Below, piece after piece: positions 24,144-33,311 of a DNA stretch of 64,000 nt (position 1 is the stretch's first letter; each line of letters begins with the position of its first letter). The stretch comes from Candidatus Microgenomates bacterium (lineage in GTDB: Bacteria; Patescibacteriota; Microgenomatia; UBA1406; HO2-37-13b). The translations under genes were made by a program, and so were the position numbers. The notes under the pieces were generated by a model. That model saw only the letters and a list, made by a program, of their open reading frames with translations, ran no database searches and was not told where the DNA came from. The stretch is taken from contig JANWIV010000004.1 of assembly GCA_025449735.1 (NCBI GenBank), positions 30,585 through 94,584 on the forward strand, read 5' to 3'.

Positions 24144-25049
24144 ATGATTTCAATCTTAATTCCCTTTCATAATGAGGAGGCCAATCTCCGACCCCTGGTT
24201 GAAGCAATAAAAAAATCCTTGCCATTGACTAAATTTGAGTTAGTGCTTATTAATGATGGCTCTACTGATTCTTCTTATGCAATTGCTAAACAATTAACCC
24301 AAAAGAAACTAGGTTCGGTTACAATCAAACTGGTTAGTCGCGCCCTGCGACAGGGTAAAGGTCGAGCCCTGACGCAAGGATTCAAGATCTCAACTGGCAC
24401 AATAATTATTTTTATGGATGCTGATCTTCAGGATGATCCGGAAGATTTAACAAAATTTGTTAAAAAAATTGAAAATGGACTCGATGTGGTTAATGGTTGG
24501 CGCAAGCACAGGCTCGATGGGCAAGACAAGACTTTGCCATCCAAAATTGCCAACAAACTGATCTGGCGGGCGCTATTTGGTTCGAGCTTCCACGATATGA
24601 ATTGTGGTTTTAAGGCTTTTAGGCGCGAGGTCCTCGAAGAGATTCCACTATATGGTGATAATTATCGTTTTCTGCCATATCTGGCGGAACAGAGAGGTTT
24701 TGAGGTTGGTGAGGTTATTGTCAATCATCGTCCACGGACTTGGGGACGCTCTAAATACAATGCAGTGAGAATGCTATTTGGGTTGATTGACAGTCTGTCG
24801 ACATATGTCATCGTTCGCTTTAGTGAAAAGCCACTCCATTTCTTTGCCCCGATTGGTGGTAGTATATTTATACTTGGTTTTATAATTGCCTCCAGATTAT
24901 CATTTGAGTGGCTTTTTTTCAATTTGGTTTTATCAACACGACCGTTATTCTTAGTTTCCATCTTCTTGATGATTGTTGGGCTGCAAATTATAATGACAGG
25001 AATCTTAGCAGAAATAGTCGTTTATATGAATCTAAAAAATAATGAATAA
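24144..25049 (+). CDS. Family 2 glycosyltransferase, polyprenyl-phosphate sugar synthase type
   Basis: Predicted to transfer a sugar from a nucleotide donor to polyprenyl phosphate. The 301 residues have the GT-A order: ILIPFHNEEANLRPLVEAI, LINDGSTDSS, the metal-binding MDADLQDDPEDL, NGWRKHRLDG and HDMNCGFKAFRREVL. Two C-terminal hydrophobic helices (~225-295) resemble GtrB/DPM1-like enzymes. It follows the ligase-like gene by 6 nt and overlaps the next methyltransferase by 8 nt, giving a tight operon. The lipid-linked sugar could feed the YfhO- or DUF2723-type transferases nearby. Confidence 0.88.
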   Translation: MISILIPFHNEEANLRPLVEAIKKSLPLTKFELVLINDGSTDSSYAIAKQLTQKKLGSVTIKLVSRALRQGKGRALTQGFKISTGTIIIFMDADLQDDPEDLTKFVKKIENGLDVVNGWRKHRLDGQDKTLPSKIANKLIWRALFGSSFHDMNCGFKAFRREVLEEIPLYGDNYRFLPYLAEQRGFEVGEVIVNHRPRTWGRSKYNAVRMLFGLIDSLSTYVIVRFSEKPLHFFAPIGGSIFILGFIIASRLSFEWLFFNLVLSTRPLFLVSIFLMIVGLQIIMTGILAEIVVYMNLKNNE

Positions 25050-25650
25050 AAGTAGTAACTTCGAAAAATATACCCGAAACAGCAAACTGAAAAATCACTG
25101 GGTCGGGCAATTTTTGAGTATTGTCAGCAATCTTTGCGTCGGCACTGAGGCTGAATCGGTTCTTGATGTCGGCTGTGGTGAAGGTTTTGTCGTTGAGTCG
25201 ATCTTAGAAAAAAAATCGCTCACTAGGATTGTTGGCATTGATATTTCTACTGAGGCGATTGAGGTTGCTCAAAAAATGAAGCTTGATGCCAGCTTTTTGG
25301 TTGGCTCTGCCTACGAGTTGCCATTTAAAGACAGCGAATTTGACATGGTTATTTGCACTGAAGTGCTTGAGCATTTAGAGAATCCCTTGGTAGCACTTAA
25401 AGAAGTCCACCGGGTAAGCAAAAAGTATGCCATTTTATCGGTTCCTAACGAGCCATTTTTTATGATGGGAAACTTAGCAGTTGGCAAGAACTGGAGTAGA
25501 TTCGGCAATGATATTGAGCATATCAACCATTGGATCTGGTTTCTTTTTATGCGATTTGTTCAAAAAAACGGCTTCAGGGTGATCAAAAGAGTCATGCCTT
25601 TCCCCTACATTGCTTTTCCCTGGACAATTCTTTTGTGTGAAAAAAAATAA
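25042..25650 (+). CDS. Class I SAM-dependent methyltransferase
   Basis: 202 residues with a clear Rossmann methyltransferase core: VLDVGCGEGFVVES (motif I), VGIDISTEAIEVA (motif II), the acidic FDMVICTEVLEHLENP (motif IV) and KKYAILSVPNEP (motif V). The VLEHLEN form is common in UbiE/ubiquinone-like and glycan-modifying methyltransferases. Translationally coupled to the upstream GT2 gene through an 8-bp overlap. A role in glycan or lipid-carrier modification is likely from context; the substrate is unknown. Confidence 0.82.
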   Translation: MNKSSNFEKYTRNSKLKNHWVGQFLSIVSNLCVGTEAESVLDVGCGEGFVVESILEKKSLTRIVGIDISTEAIEVAQKMKLDASFLVGSAYELPFKDSEFDMVICTEVLEHLENPLVALKEVHRVSKKYAILSVPNEPFFMMGNLAVGKNWSRFGNDIEHINHWIWFLFMRFVQKNGFRVIKRVMPFPYIAFPWTILLCEKK

Positions 25651-25670
25651 ACTGATTTATACTTAGCTCT

Positions 25671-27872
25671 ATGAAAAAACTGCTAAAGAGTAACTCTAGC
25701 TTGATAATACCACTAGTGCTTCTTGTTATTTCAGTACTCTATTTTAGTCGTTTGTTTTACCCCACACTGTCAGTATTTACGACTCCTGACTTTGGACTTA
25801 GTGAGCCTTTTGCCTATACTTATCCGATGAAAAAACTTTTGGTCGAGAGTTATGCAAATGGGACAGTGCCTTTGTGGAGTCCCTATTTTGGTTCGGGCTC
25901 ACCGATTTATTCAGAGGGTTATTACTTTTTGTTTAATCAAATTCTCTTCCGCCTGTTCGACACTATAGCCGCAATCAATTTAAGCTTTATCGTAAGCTTT
26001 TTTATAGCTTCTTTTGGTAGCTACCTATTTTTACGACAGCAAAAATTGAGCCGGCTGGCTAGTGCTTATGGAGGTTTAACTTTTGCATTTTCTGGGCCAC
26101 TCGTAATGCAAATAACACATTTCAGTGTGGTTCAGTCAATAGCCATTCTTCCGTGGTTGCTTGTTTTCGTACATGAGTTTATCAAAGGTGGCAGACTTCT
26201 GGTTTGGTTGTTTTTGGTGGTCATTGTCTCTCAACAAATTTTTCTTGGTTTTCCTCAGGTAGTACTGATTTCGATGTTTGTAGCCCTCGGATACGCTACA
26301 TATCTGAACCTGTACTCAAAAAAATTCTTCTTGCTTATTAAAATTATTGCTGCATTTGCCCTGGGCGCTGTTCTGAGCTCGGTTCAACTATTGCCTTCAA
26401 TTGAACTTCTCAATTTCTCGAATAGGCAAGGAGGCTTGGGGAATAGCGCGACTGCCTTTTCATATCCATGGATTCATCTTAAGACATTGCTTTGGCCATT
26501 TAGTCTTGGTGACCCGCGCCTAGGAACATATCCTTTTTTTGCCAATTTTGATGGCAGTATTTTTTGGGAAAACACCGGCTATATTGGGGCTTTTTCATTA
26601 GCTTTGGCTATATTTGGAGCTATTTATCGACCTATGCGTCAAAAAGCAAACTTTTTTATTATTCTTGCAGTGATGAGTCTGTTATTAATGACTGGCAAAC
26701 ATTCGCCACTTTATTTTCTTTTTAATTTCCCCCCTTTTGATTTTTTTAGAGTACCCTCGCGGTTTATTATTTTGTTTGTGTTCGCCCTTTCAACTCTGGC
26801 TGGTTTTGGGTTAGATCATCTTATAGCCCTGCTTTCTTCACATCTATCCAAAACTCGTCTTCAATACTTTAGCCTATTTATTACGGGTCTAAGTTTCTGC
26901 CAACTTTTCTTTTTTAGCTTTAACTATCATCCAGTTGGTCCGGCAAAAGTTTGGCTTCCTTCACGTTCTCACGTAGCCTCTTTGAAACAAACGACAGCTC
27001 GTTATCTGACATATGGGGCGGGCGAAGTATGGAACCGGGAGTATAACCAATCCGGCTGGAAAGAAATGGATCATTACCGATTGCTTTTGAACTTTATGCA
27101 ACCCAATTTCAATTTATGGTATAAATTCGCTTCATTTGATTTTTATCATGCACTGCCTACCCGGAGGCAACTTTTACTCGATTCGTTGGTTAAATCAGGT
27201 ATTAGGCAAAGCAATAATTCAATTGAGATAACAGGCCAATCTCGCAAGTTGTTGGCATTGTATAGCGTAGACACGATATTGGCAAGCTCCCCTGTCAGTG
27301 GGGCCAAGATAGAAAAAATACCACTCTATGGGGATAACGAGTTAATTATTTCGAAATTAGATTCATTACCCGAGGCCCGATTGGTGTATGAAGTCAAAAT
27401 TGCCCATTCTATCGACCAGCTCCTTAAACTAATCGGTGAAACTAATTTAGAAAAAACGGCGATAGTTGAAGAATTTCTGTTTATTAACCAAAATCAAAAT
27501 AATAAGGGCATAGTAAAAGAAATTAGTCACAAGGATCAGTCGGCACTATTTGAAGTAGAGACAAGTGCCCAAACTCTTTTGGTATGGAATCAGTCATTTT
27601 ACCCCGGGTGGCAGGCGACAATCAATGGAAAGAAGGCTGAGATAATACCGGCAAATATAAATTCTCAAGCTATTTTGCTCCCAAAGGGTCAGTCGAAAGT
27701 GGAATTCCAATACCAGCCGAAAAGTTTTGCATTAGGCGCTCGAATCAGCCTAATTTCTCATCTCATAGTTCTTTCAGTGATGTTTCTTGGGCTTTTTCAA
27801 GCTCGAGCTGCTTTTTTTTCCAAATATTTGCCTTTATCTCGTCGTCAAAACAAACTTCATAAAGATCGATAA
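25671..27872 (+). CDS. YfhO-family membrane glycosyltransferase-like protein
   Basis: 733 residues with an N-terminal helix, the family start VPLWSPYFGSGSPIYSEG around residue 63, about twelve membrane segments to ~430, then an extracytoplasmic C-terminal region and a last helix near 700. The late motif FYPGWQATINGKKAEIIPAN is characteristic of the YfhO family, which in Firmicutes is linked to lipid-dependent glycosylation of surface polymers. The last 110 bp overlap the convergent DUF2723 gene. Probably in the same operon as the upstream GT2 and methyltransferase. Confidence 0.83.
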   Translation: MKKLLKSNSSLIIPLVLLVISVLYFSRLFYPTLSVFTTPDFGLSEPFAYTYPMKKLLVESYANGTVPLWSPYFGSGSPIYSEGYYFLFNQILFRLFDTIAAINLSFIVSFFIASFGSYLFLRQQKLSRLASAYGGLTFAFSGPLVMQITHFSVVQSIAILPWLLVFVHEFIKGGRLLVWLFLVVIVSQQIFLGFPQVVLISMFVALGYATYLNLYSKKFFLLIKIIAAFALGAVLSSVQLLPSIELLNFSNRQGGLGNSATAFSYPWIHLKTLLWPFSLGDPRLGTYPFFANFDGSIFWENTGYIGAFSLALAIFGAIYRPMRQKANFFIILAVMSLLLMTGKHSPLYFLFNFPPFDFFRVPSRFIILFVFALSTLAGFGLDHLIALLSSHLSKTRLQYFSLFITGLSFCQLFFFSFNYHPVGPAKVWLPSRSHVASLKQTTARYLTYGAGEVWNREYNQSGWKEMDHYRLLLNFMQPNFNLWYKFASFDFYHALPTRRQLLLDSLVKSGIRQSNNSIEITGQSRKLLALYSVDTILASSPVSGAKIEKIPLYGDNELIISKLDSLPEARLVYEVKIAHSIDQLLKLIGETNLEKTAIVEEFLFINQNQNNKGIVKEISHKDQSALFEVETSAQTLLVWNQSFYPGWQATINGKKAEIIPANINSQAILLPKGQSKVEFQYQPKSFALGARISLISHLIVLSVMFLGLFQARAAFFSKYLPLSRRQNKLHKDR

Positions 27873-29742
27873 AAGCATTGTGATAGTCAGACAAATCGCT
27901 TTTTAATTTAAGACCAATACTTAAACTAGTTTTTGCCTTATCGCATTGTTTTAATTCTATTTCTGTTTTCCCGATATACAAATATACCCGCGGATTTTCA
28001 GAGTCATATTTAAGGGCGGATTTAAAATAGGACAATGCTTTCTCTGAGTCGTTAGTTTCTAAGAAAAAAATACCAGTTTCAAGTCTAGATATCGCATAAA
28101 AATTTAGTATTCCCGATAGCATTAAATTCCGATATTCCTTCAGACTGCCGTCCAGAGGATCATAATAAGACTGCCAAAGTATGTCATTCTTATTTTTGAC
28201 TTTTTGTGGATCAGGCAAGTCCGCCTTTTGATAGAGTCGATATAGGAGACCATTAGGTAACCAATAGTAATCAGTAGTTGCCATCGGAATAACCGATTCT
28301 GAAAAAATTGGATAGTGTTCATAGTTTTTTTTCAAAAAATCGTCAACATATTTAGTCCCAGATGAGCTAGGGATAAATACTTTTGAATAATATTTATTAA
28401 ATATTTCATTTAGTTGTTTTGAAACTAGTTTTTGGCTGTGGATTAAGATTATATCGCTCCGATAATTATTCGTGTAATGAAGATATTGAGTATCAAAGAG
28501 ATTGTTGTCACGCTCAAGAATCAAAATACCGTTTTTATCAACGGTATCGAGAATATTTTTCGCATGTTGTTCTGCGGTTGAATCGTGCTTCAGAATACTT
28601 AACTTCGGATAATTTGAGATAAAAAGAATCATCGGAAGAGTAAGTAAGATTAAACCAATGTTGACTCTAAACTCTTTCAACCGATTTGCTACCATTCTAA
28701 TTATAAGTGATGTCCCACAACCTATGAAAATAGCGACAATAAGATAAGAGGGTAATAAGAAGCGTTCAAATATTGCCAAAGCAAAACTATCAGTGATAAT
28801 ATAGGCAGCATAAAAAAAATAAATTGGTCCGGTAAATAAGAATAAAAGCATAAAAAAAATGACTAATGTACTCGATGGCTTACTACGAGACAATGCATAT
28901 ACTCCCAAAATAGCCAGCAAGACGCCAATAATCATGAAATCATCGAGCATAAATGAAAAATAGGTCGGAAGCTGAAGGAAGCGCGAAGCAATACTACCGC
29001 CGATAATGGCTCCAGATTGAAAAGTGCCATAATCTGCTCTTGTTACCAAGCGCCAAAAATTACTCAGATTACTAGGATCTGCCCAATTAATTAAGGGATT
29101 TTTTACAGCGGCGAGATAAACATAAAAATAAGGTATTAGTCCTGCTGAAAGTAATAAAACGTTTTTTAAAACAAAACTCAGTTCCTTTTTAACAATAGAT
29201 TTTTTAAGAGGGCCTCTTTCGGTATATATTAGATAAGCAAAAGCGGGTAGACAAGTAATTATTAAGTGGTGATGAGCCAAAGATAACCCTAAGATCAAAG
29301 AGAACAGATATAACAATCGAGCTTGATGTGTGTCTCGCCAAAGTAGCAAAATATAAATAAGAGCACTCATAAACAAAAGGTTCAACATGAATACTTCAGG
29401 CACAATGGCATAAAGCCAAAAAATGTAGGTTGACCCCAAGGTTAGACTAGCGATTAAAGCAGACAATCGGCTATTCGTCAATTTACTCACAATCAAATAG
29501 ACTAGAGTTAAGGCAGACGCTGCCGGAATTGAAGAGAGTAGACTGACTCTCCAGGCGACGGTTAATACGGGTAATTTTATTAAAACTGAAGCAATAAAGG
29601 TATAAAGTGGAAATCCCGGTGGATGCGCCACACCGCCGACAAATGCGGCGCTTACCAAATCTCCGGCGTCACCGCCATAGATGCTAATCGATTGAAAATA
29701 GAGATAAAAAGATAAAAAAAAACTTGCTAGAATTAATGCCAT
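27763..29742 (-). CDS. DUF2723-type polytopic glycosyltransferase with TPR-like tail
   Basis: Predicted polyprenyl-phosphate-sugar-dependent transferase (protein O-mannosyltransferase-like fold). I use the ATG at 29742 (MALILASFF): a TATAAT (29749-29754, minus) ends 6 nt upstream, so the track's earlier start would be outside the mRNA. GGDAGDLVSAAFVGGVAHPP near residue 25, with conserved acidic residues and HPPGFPLY, matches the family start; about ten membrane helices follow. The last ~150 residues are soluble with TPR-like helices (SEKALSYFKSALKYD). It converges on yfhO with 110 bp overlap and lies beside two major-pilin genes. Confidence 0.8.
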   Translation of the reverse strand: MALILASFFLSFYLYFQSISIYGGDAGDLVSAAFVGGVAHPPGFPLYTFIASVLIKLPVLTVAWRVSLLSSIPAASALTLVYLIVSKLTNSRLSALIASLTLGSTYIFWLYAIVPEVFMLNLLFMSALIYILLLWRDTHQARLLYLFSLILGLSLAHHHLIITCLPAFAYLIYTERGPLKKSIVKKELSFVLKNVLLLSAGLIPYFYVYLAAVKNPLINWADPSNLSNFWRLVTRADYGTFQSGAIIGGSIASRFLQLPTYFSFMLDDFMIIGVLLAILGVYALSRSKPSSTLVIFFMLLFLFTGPIYFFYAAYIITDSFALAIFERFLLPSYLIVAIFIGCGTSLIIRMVANRLKEFRVNIGLILLTLPMILFISNYPKLSILKHDSTAEQHAKNILDTVDKNGILILERDNNLFDTQYLHYTNNYRSDIILIHSQKLVSKQLNEIFNKYYSKVFIPSSSGTKYVDDFLKKNYEHYPIFSESVIPMATTDYYWLPNGLLYRLYQKADLPDPQKVKNKNDILWQSYYDPLDGSLKEYRNLMLSGILNFYAISRLETGIFFLETNDSEKALSYFKSALKYDSENPRVYLYIGKTEIELKQCDKAKTSLSIGLKLKSDLSDYHNAFIDLYEVCFDDEIKANIWKKKQLELEKAQETSLKEL

Positions 29743-29766
29743 TTTGCAATTATACCATTGCATTTC

Positions 29767-30309
29767 TTATGGAATAGTACATGTTGGAGCATTGGTACTA
29801 TTGTAGATCTCATAGAAGTTGTTGCTGAGACCATCTGATACCAGTCTTCCAGCATTAGCTCTTGCTTCTAGTCGAGTACAAATACGGTAGCCAGAGGCAT
29901 TCAGTAGGACCTGATATTGAAGCCCTCCAGTGCCAGCTGCAGTGGCGCTAGTTATATAGACTCCGCCGGAACCAACATTTCTTGGGTCAACCACAAGAGT
30001 ATTAACATAATTACACATGTCAATACCAAGCCATCCACCAACTCCACATGCGTTAGAGGCGGCATTAGCGGTACTGGCGGCCGTGAATACGGCAGCACTA
30101 GGATTATCCGCAAGGTACTGCTCCATGACCTTTTGAAGGTCGCCAGCTTGTTTCAATCTTTGAGTGTCTCTGGCCTTTTTCTGTGCTTCAGCGGGATTGA
30201 TGGCCACAAGAGCGACAACAGCAAGTACGGCGAGAAGAGCTACGACTATAAGTACCTCTATTAAAGTGAATCCTTTATTTAAATATAGCGATTGATAATT
30301 TTTATTCAT
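29767..30309 (-). CDS. Type IV major pilin-like protein (paralogue 1)
   Basis: 180-residue prepilin with an 12-residue leader ending KG, cleavage site KG|FTLIEVLIV and the +5 glutamate, then the hydrophobic N-terminal helix VVALLAVLAVVALVAINPAE. The globular part has three cysteines in CGVGGWLGIDMCNY and CTRLEAR, plus one near the C-terminus. It is nearly identical to the neighbour at 30420 except for scattered substitutions. A pilus rod subunit is likely. It lies downstream of a strong terminator that separates it from its paralogue. Confidence 0.9.
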   Translation of the reverse strand: MNKNYQSLYLNKGFTLIEVLIVVALLAVLAVVALVAINPAEAQKKARDTQRLKQAGDLQKVMEQYLADNPSAAVFTAASTANAASNACGVGGWLGIDMCNYVNTLVVDPRNVGSGGVYITSATAAGTGGLQYQVLLNASGYRICTRLEARANAGRLVSDGLSNNFYEIYNSTNAPTCTIP

Positions 30310-30365
30310 AGTTTCATCTTAAAAGAGCCAAAATTATTTGTCAAGTCTATTTATACGTTTAACGT

Positions 30366-30397
30366 AAAAAAACCCCCACTTGGTAGCGGGGGTTTTT
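30366..30397. terminator. Rho-independent terminator after the upstream pilin gene
   Basis: CCCCC-ACTTGGTAGC-GGGGG with an A-run on one side and a T-run on the other gives a terminator usable in both directions. It lies 23 nt after the stop of the pilin gene at 30420 (minus strand) and before its tandem paralogue, so the two pilins are probably expressed at different levels or separately. Confidence 0.8.
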
Positions 30398-30419
30398 AAA
30401 TAACTTACCTTTAGCTTAA

Positions 30420-30956
30420 CTATGGAATAGTACAAGTTGGTGCGCTAGTACTATTGTAAATTTCATAGAAGTTATTAGCATTACCGTCAGACGATAGTCT
30501 CGCGGAGTTAGCTTTCGCTTCTAATCGAGTACAAATGCGGTATCCAGCAGCGTTTAGGAGCACTTGGTATTGTAGTCCTCCAGTACTCGCCGTACCAGCC
30601 GTAGTGATGTAGACTCCACCAGATCCGGTGTTTCTTGGGTCAATCACAAGAGTATTGACATAATTACACATGTCAATACCAAGCCAACCAGCAGTGCCAC
30701 AGGCGTTAGAGGCCGCATTAGCAGTACTAGCAGCGGTGAATGCCGCGGCGCTAGGTGTGTCGGCGGTGTATTGCTCCATTACCTTTTGAAGGTCACCAGC
30801 TTCTTTAAGACGCTGTGTGTCTCGAGCCTTCTTCTGTGCTTCAGCAGGATTGATGGCAACCAAGGCCACAACGGCTAATATCGCGAGCAGGGCAACAACA
30901 ATCAGGACCTCTATCAGGGTGAATCCTTTCTGTTTTCTTATTGCTTGAGTTATCAT
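30420..30956 (-). CDS. Type IV major pilin-like protein (paralogue 2)
   Basis: 178-residue prepilin starting at the ATG at 30956 (MITQAIRKQKG); the track start 30971 is a TTG. Cleavage site KG|FTLIEVLIV, long hydrophobic helix, and the same globular core as paralogue 1, including GGWLGIDMCNYVNT-like and GLQYQVLLNA segments and a shared C-terminus ending TCTIP. Followed by a strong terminator. Tandem near-identical pilins suggest recent duplication, with one perhaps the main rod subunit and the other a variant. Confidence 0.9.
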   Translation of the reverse strand: MITQAIRKQKGFTLIEVLIVVALLAILAVVALVAINPAEAQKKARDTQRLKEAGDLQKVMEQYTADTPSAAAFTAASTANAASNACGTAGWLGIDMCNYVNTLVIDPRNTGSGGVYITTAGTASTGGLQYQVLLNAAGYRICTRLEAKANSARLSSDGNANNFYEIYNSTSAPTCTIP

Positions 30957-31141
30957 AAGTGTATCAAACAAGCATGAAACTATTAATTATGCTTCAAAAT
31001 TAATCATAAGCTAACTTCAAAAGCAATGTCAAGGGGTATTTTAAATATCTAATTATAAATGACACGATGGATTCAATTATCTTAGTTTAATTTCATAGGC
31101 TCGGACATTTTAATTGCAAAGTAATATGTTAAAATAGAGCT

Positions 31142-31861
31142 ATGGAAAAGGTTATAACTCATAAGGTGCTTTCTTGGGAAGAGCAGGAAGCAAGCTTTAT
31201 GTCAGTTCAAGATTTAGAAAGTTATTTATTGATGTGCGAGCAATTTTTTACTGATCGCTCGGTAAATATTTGGCCAAACAGAGTCAGGGATGAATTAAAA
31301 GATACTCGCTTTAAATTCACAGAAGGTGACTACTTTCGTTTTATCGGACTGGTAGCAATCTTATTTGCCCAGTTTGGTTTCCCTTCTCTTGAGGGTCAAT
31401 TAAATCGACATGATAAGTACCAGTGGAAGCGATCTGTACTCAGCCCAAAACATCAACTAGCCTTAGCTTGTTATGCTGGCAATCTTAATGTTCAATCCTA
31501 TCCTCATAAAAGAGCTCAATTTGAGGATCTTGAAAAAATTGATCCCGTAATCTCACTTGGAGTTTGGGGAATATCAATGCCAGTAACTGGAGGTAGGGTC
31601 AACTTAGAACCTTTAAGTCAAGAGAGGCGCTTTGAACAGGCAAGAAAGAGATTTGAGGATGATAAGCGTCTGATCTGCCTTCCTAATTTAGAGCTGAACC
31701 AATCGCTGTCCGCTCTTGAATTTAGCGGCGATCAAGCAGATTCAATGACTGAAAAGGAATTTGATGAGCAAATCTTGCCGTCGGTAATCGAAATGTTTGA
31801 TCCATATTTTAATGCAGATATAGTCTTTCATAAGCACAGAAGGCTTCGTCGTTTTCGATAA
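31142..31861 (+). CDS. Hypothetical protein
   Basis: Not recognised; 239 residues, soluble and rich in aromatic and charged residues, with no signal peptide. A hydrophobic patch YFRFIGLVAILFAQFGFPSL near residue 65 could be a buried helix. TAAAAT (31130-31135) ends 6 nt before the ATG, fitting the leaderless pattern and supporting a real gene. It lies between the pilins and the DUF1554 minor pilin on the opposite strand from the pilins. Confidence 0.6.
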   Translation: MEKVITHKVLSWEEQEASFMSVQDLESYLLMCEQFFTDRSVNIWPNRVRDELKDTRFKFTEGDYFRFIGLVAILFAQFGFPSLEGQLNRHDKYQWKRSVLSPKHQLALACYAGNLNVQSYPHKRAQFEDLEKIDPVISLGVWGISMPVTGGRVNLEPLSQERRFEQARKRFEDDKRLICLPNLELNQSLSALEFSGDQADSMTEKEFDEQILPSVIEMFDPYFNADIVFHKHRRLRRFR

Positions 31862-31914
31862 TCAGTCTTTTTATTTTTATTTTTTTTGTGATTATAGTAG
31901 GATTATTTAATACG

Positions 31915-33288
31915 ATGAAAAAAGTGTTATCCGGATTTGTTTTAATTGAAATACTTATTGTGTTGGGTATAATTTCAAGTCTTTCAGTATTAAGCTTTTT
32001 AGGCATAGCCGGCGCCTCAACAAAGGTTAAAAATAGTGCCAAGAAAAGAGATGTAAATATTATTGCTCAAGTTTATGAAGCTAATTTTGATGATAATAAT
32101 CTACTATATCGACCACTGGCTGCTGACGATTTTAATGCATTCGTGGTTCCAATTGCTGATGATGGGACCTTATATTCTGGGATGCTGTCTGATTTCGCCT
32201 CTGCTTTTAGAGTATGTGCAGTTCTTAACGGTAGAAGTCCTACTTCATGCAACGAACCTTCAGATGACTGCTATTGCCTTGCCTCACAAAAAGGAGTCTA
32301 TATTGCGACAGATCCTGGAAGTGAGTCGCCAACACCTACCGGTGGAGGGTCAGGGGTGACCACCGAACCGACACCAACAACTAGTAGCAGTTGTACAATC
32401 GCCAGCGCGTCGTGGGGAGTGAATAATGCAGTTGAAAATGATCCAGTGTCGCTTCTTGTTGTCGGCAGCGGAATTTGTGAAGGCGAATCGGTGACATTCG
32501 CGGTATTTGAAGAAGACGATGTCTCTGAAGGAGGTTTAGATGATAGTGCCAACATAAATCCTGTAAGTACTGTTTTTGCGTCAGATAATTCTGCTCTTAC
32601 CACTTGGTTTGCTGAATTTGAAAATGACTGCCTTGGGCTTTGTTTACCACCAGAATATTATTATAATGCGAGTGTTGGCGCGAGTAGCCCGACCAGAAGC
32701 AGCAATCCGCTTCTTACTGTTTCGCAATCAGGTGGGGGAACTCCAACTCCCATACCAAGCGACACCCCAGTGCCAACTTCATTGCCGACCGATACCCCAA
32801 TACCCACACCGACACCGCTGGCAAAGCGGGTTTTTGCCACTGCCAATCTGTATAATGGAAACCTTGGCGGTTTAGCAGGAGCGGATACAAAATGTCAGGA
32901 TTCTGCAAACGCCGCTTCATTGGGTGGAACTTGGAAGGCGTGGCTTTCAACGACGATAACTTCGGCGGTGTCGCGTTTAAGCCATTCGTCAGATCCTTAT
33001 AAACTCGTAGATGGAACCATTATTGCCAATAATTGGACCGATTTAACTGATGGTATATTGACAAATTCCATAAGCAAGGATGAATTAGGAAATGTGGTCG
33101 GTGGAAATGTTTGGACTATGACTCAAACTAATGGCACAGCGGTAGGACAACAATGTTCTAATTGGACTAGTGAAGCATCATCTATTCTTGGCCGGCAGGG
33201 AATCGTAACCTATACGACCAGTCTTTGGACGAATTCAGCAAACGTTGCGTGTAATTTAACTAAACATCTATATTGCTTTGAGCAGTAA
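31915..33288 (+). CDS. Pilin-like modular protein with C-terminal DUF1554 domain
   Basis: 457-residue putative minor pilin or pseudopilin-anchored adhesin. From the ATG at 31915: a short leader and SG|FVLIEILIVLG prepilin motif with hydrophobic helix; a pilin-like region with paired cysteines (SPTSCNEPSDDCYC); a Thr/Pro linker; a middle beta domain; a second Pro/Thr linker (TDTPIPTPTPL); then ~160 residues beginning VFATANLYNGNLGGLAGADT, which match the DUF1554 pattern. DUF1554 occurs in secreted proteins of other bacteria; its role is unknown. It may form a pilus-tip adhesin. Confidence 0.8.
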   Translation: MKKVLSGFVLIEILIVLGIISSLSVLSFLGIAGASTKVKNSAKKRDVNIIAQVYEANFDDNNLLYRPLAADDFNAFVVPIADDGTLYSGMLSDFASAFRVCAVLNGRSPTSCNEPSDDCYCLASQKGVYIATDPGSESPTPTGGGSGVTTEPTPTTSSSCTIASASWGVNNAVENDPVSLLVVGSGICEGESVTFAVFEEDDVSEGGLDDSANINPVSTVFASDNSALTTWFAEFENDCLGLCLPPEYYYNASVGASSPTRSSNPLLTVSQSGGGTPTPIPSDTPVPTSLPTDTPIPTPTPLAKRVFATANLYNGNLGGLAGADTKCQDSANAASLGGTWKAWLSTTITSAVSRLSHSSDPYKLVDGTIIANNWTDLTDGILTNSISKDELGNVVGGNVWTMTQTNGTAVGQQCSNWTSEASSILGRQGIVTYTTSLWTNSANVACNLTKHLYCFEQ

Positions 33289-33311
33289 TAATAGGTGTTA
33301 TAATCGTAATT

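Noticed and set aside
32298-32950. Antisense ORFs over the DUF1554 gene
   Set aside because: Valine/glycine-rich shadows of the Pro/Thr linkers of the real gene.
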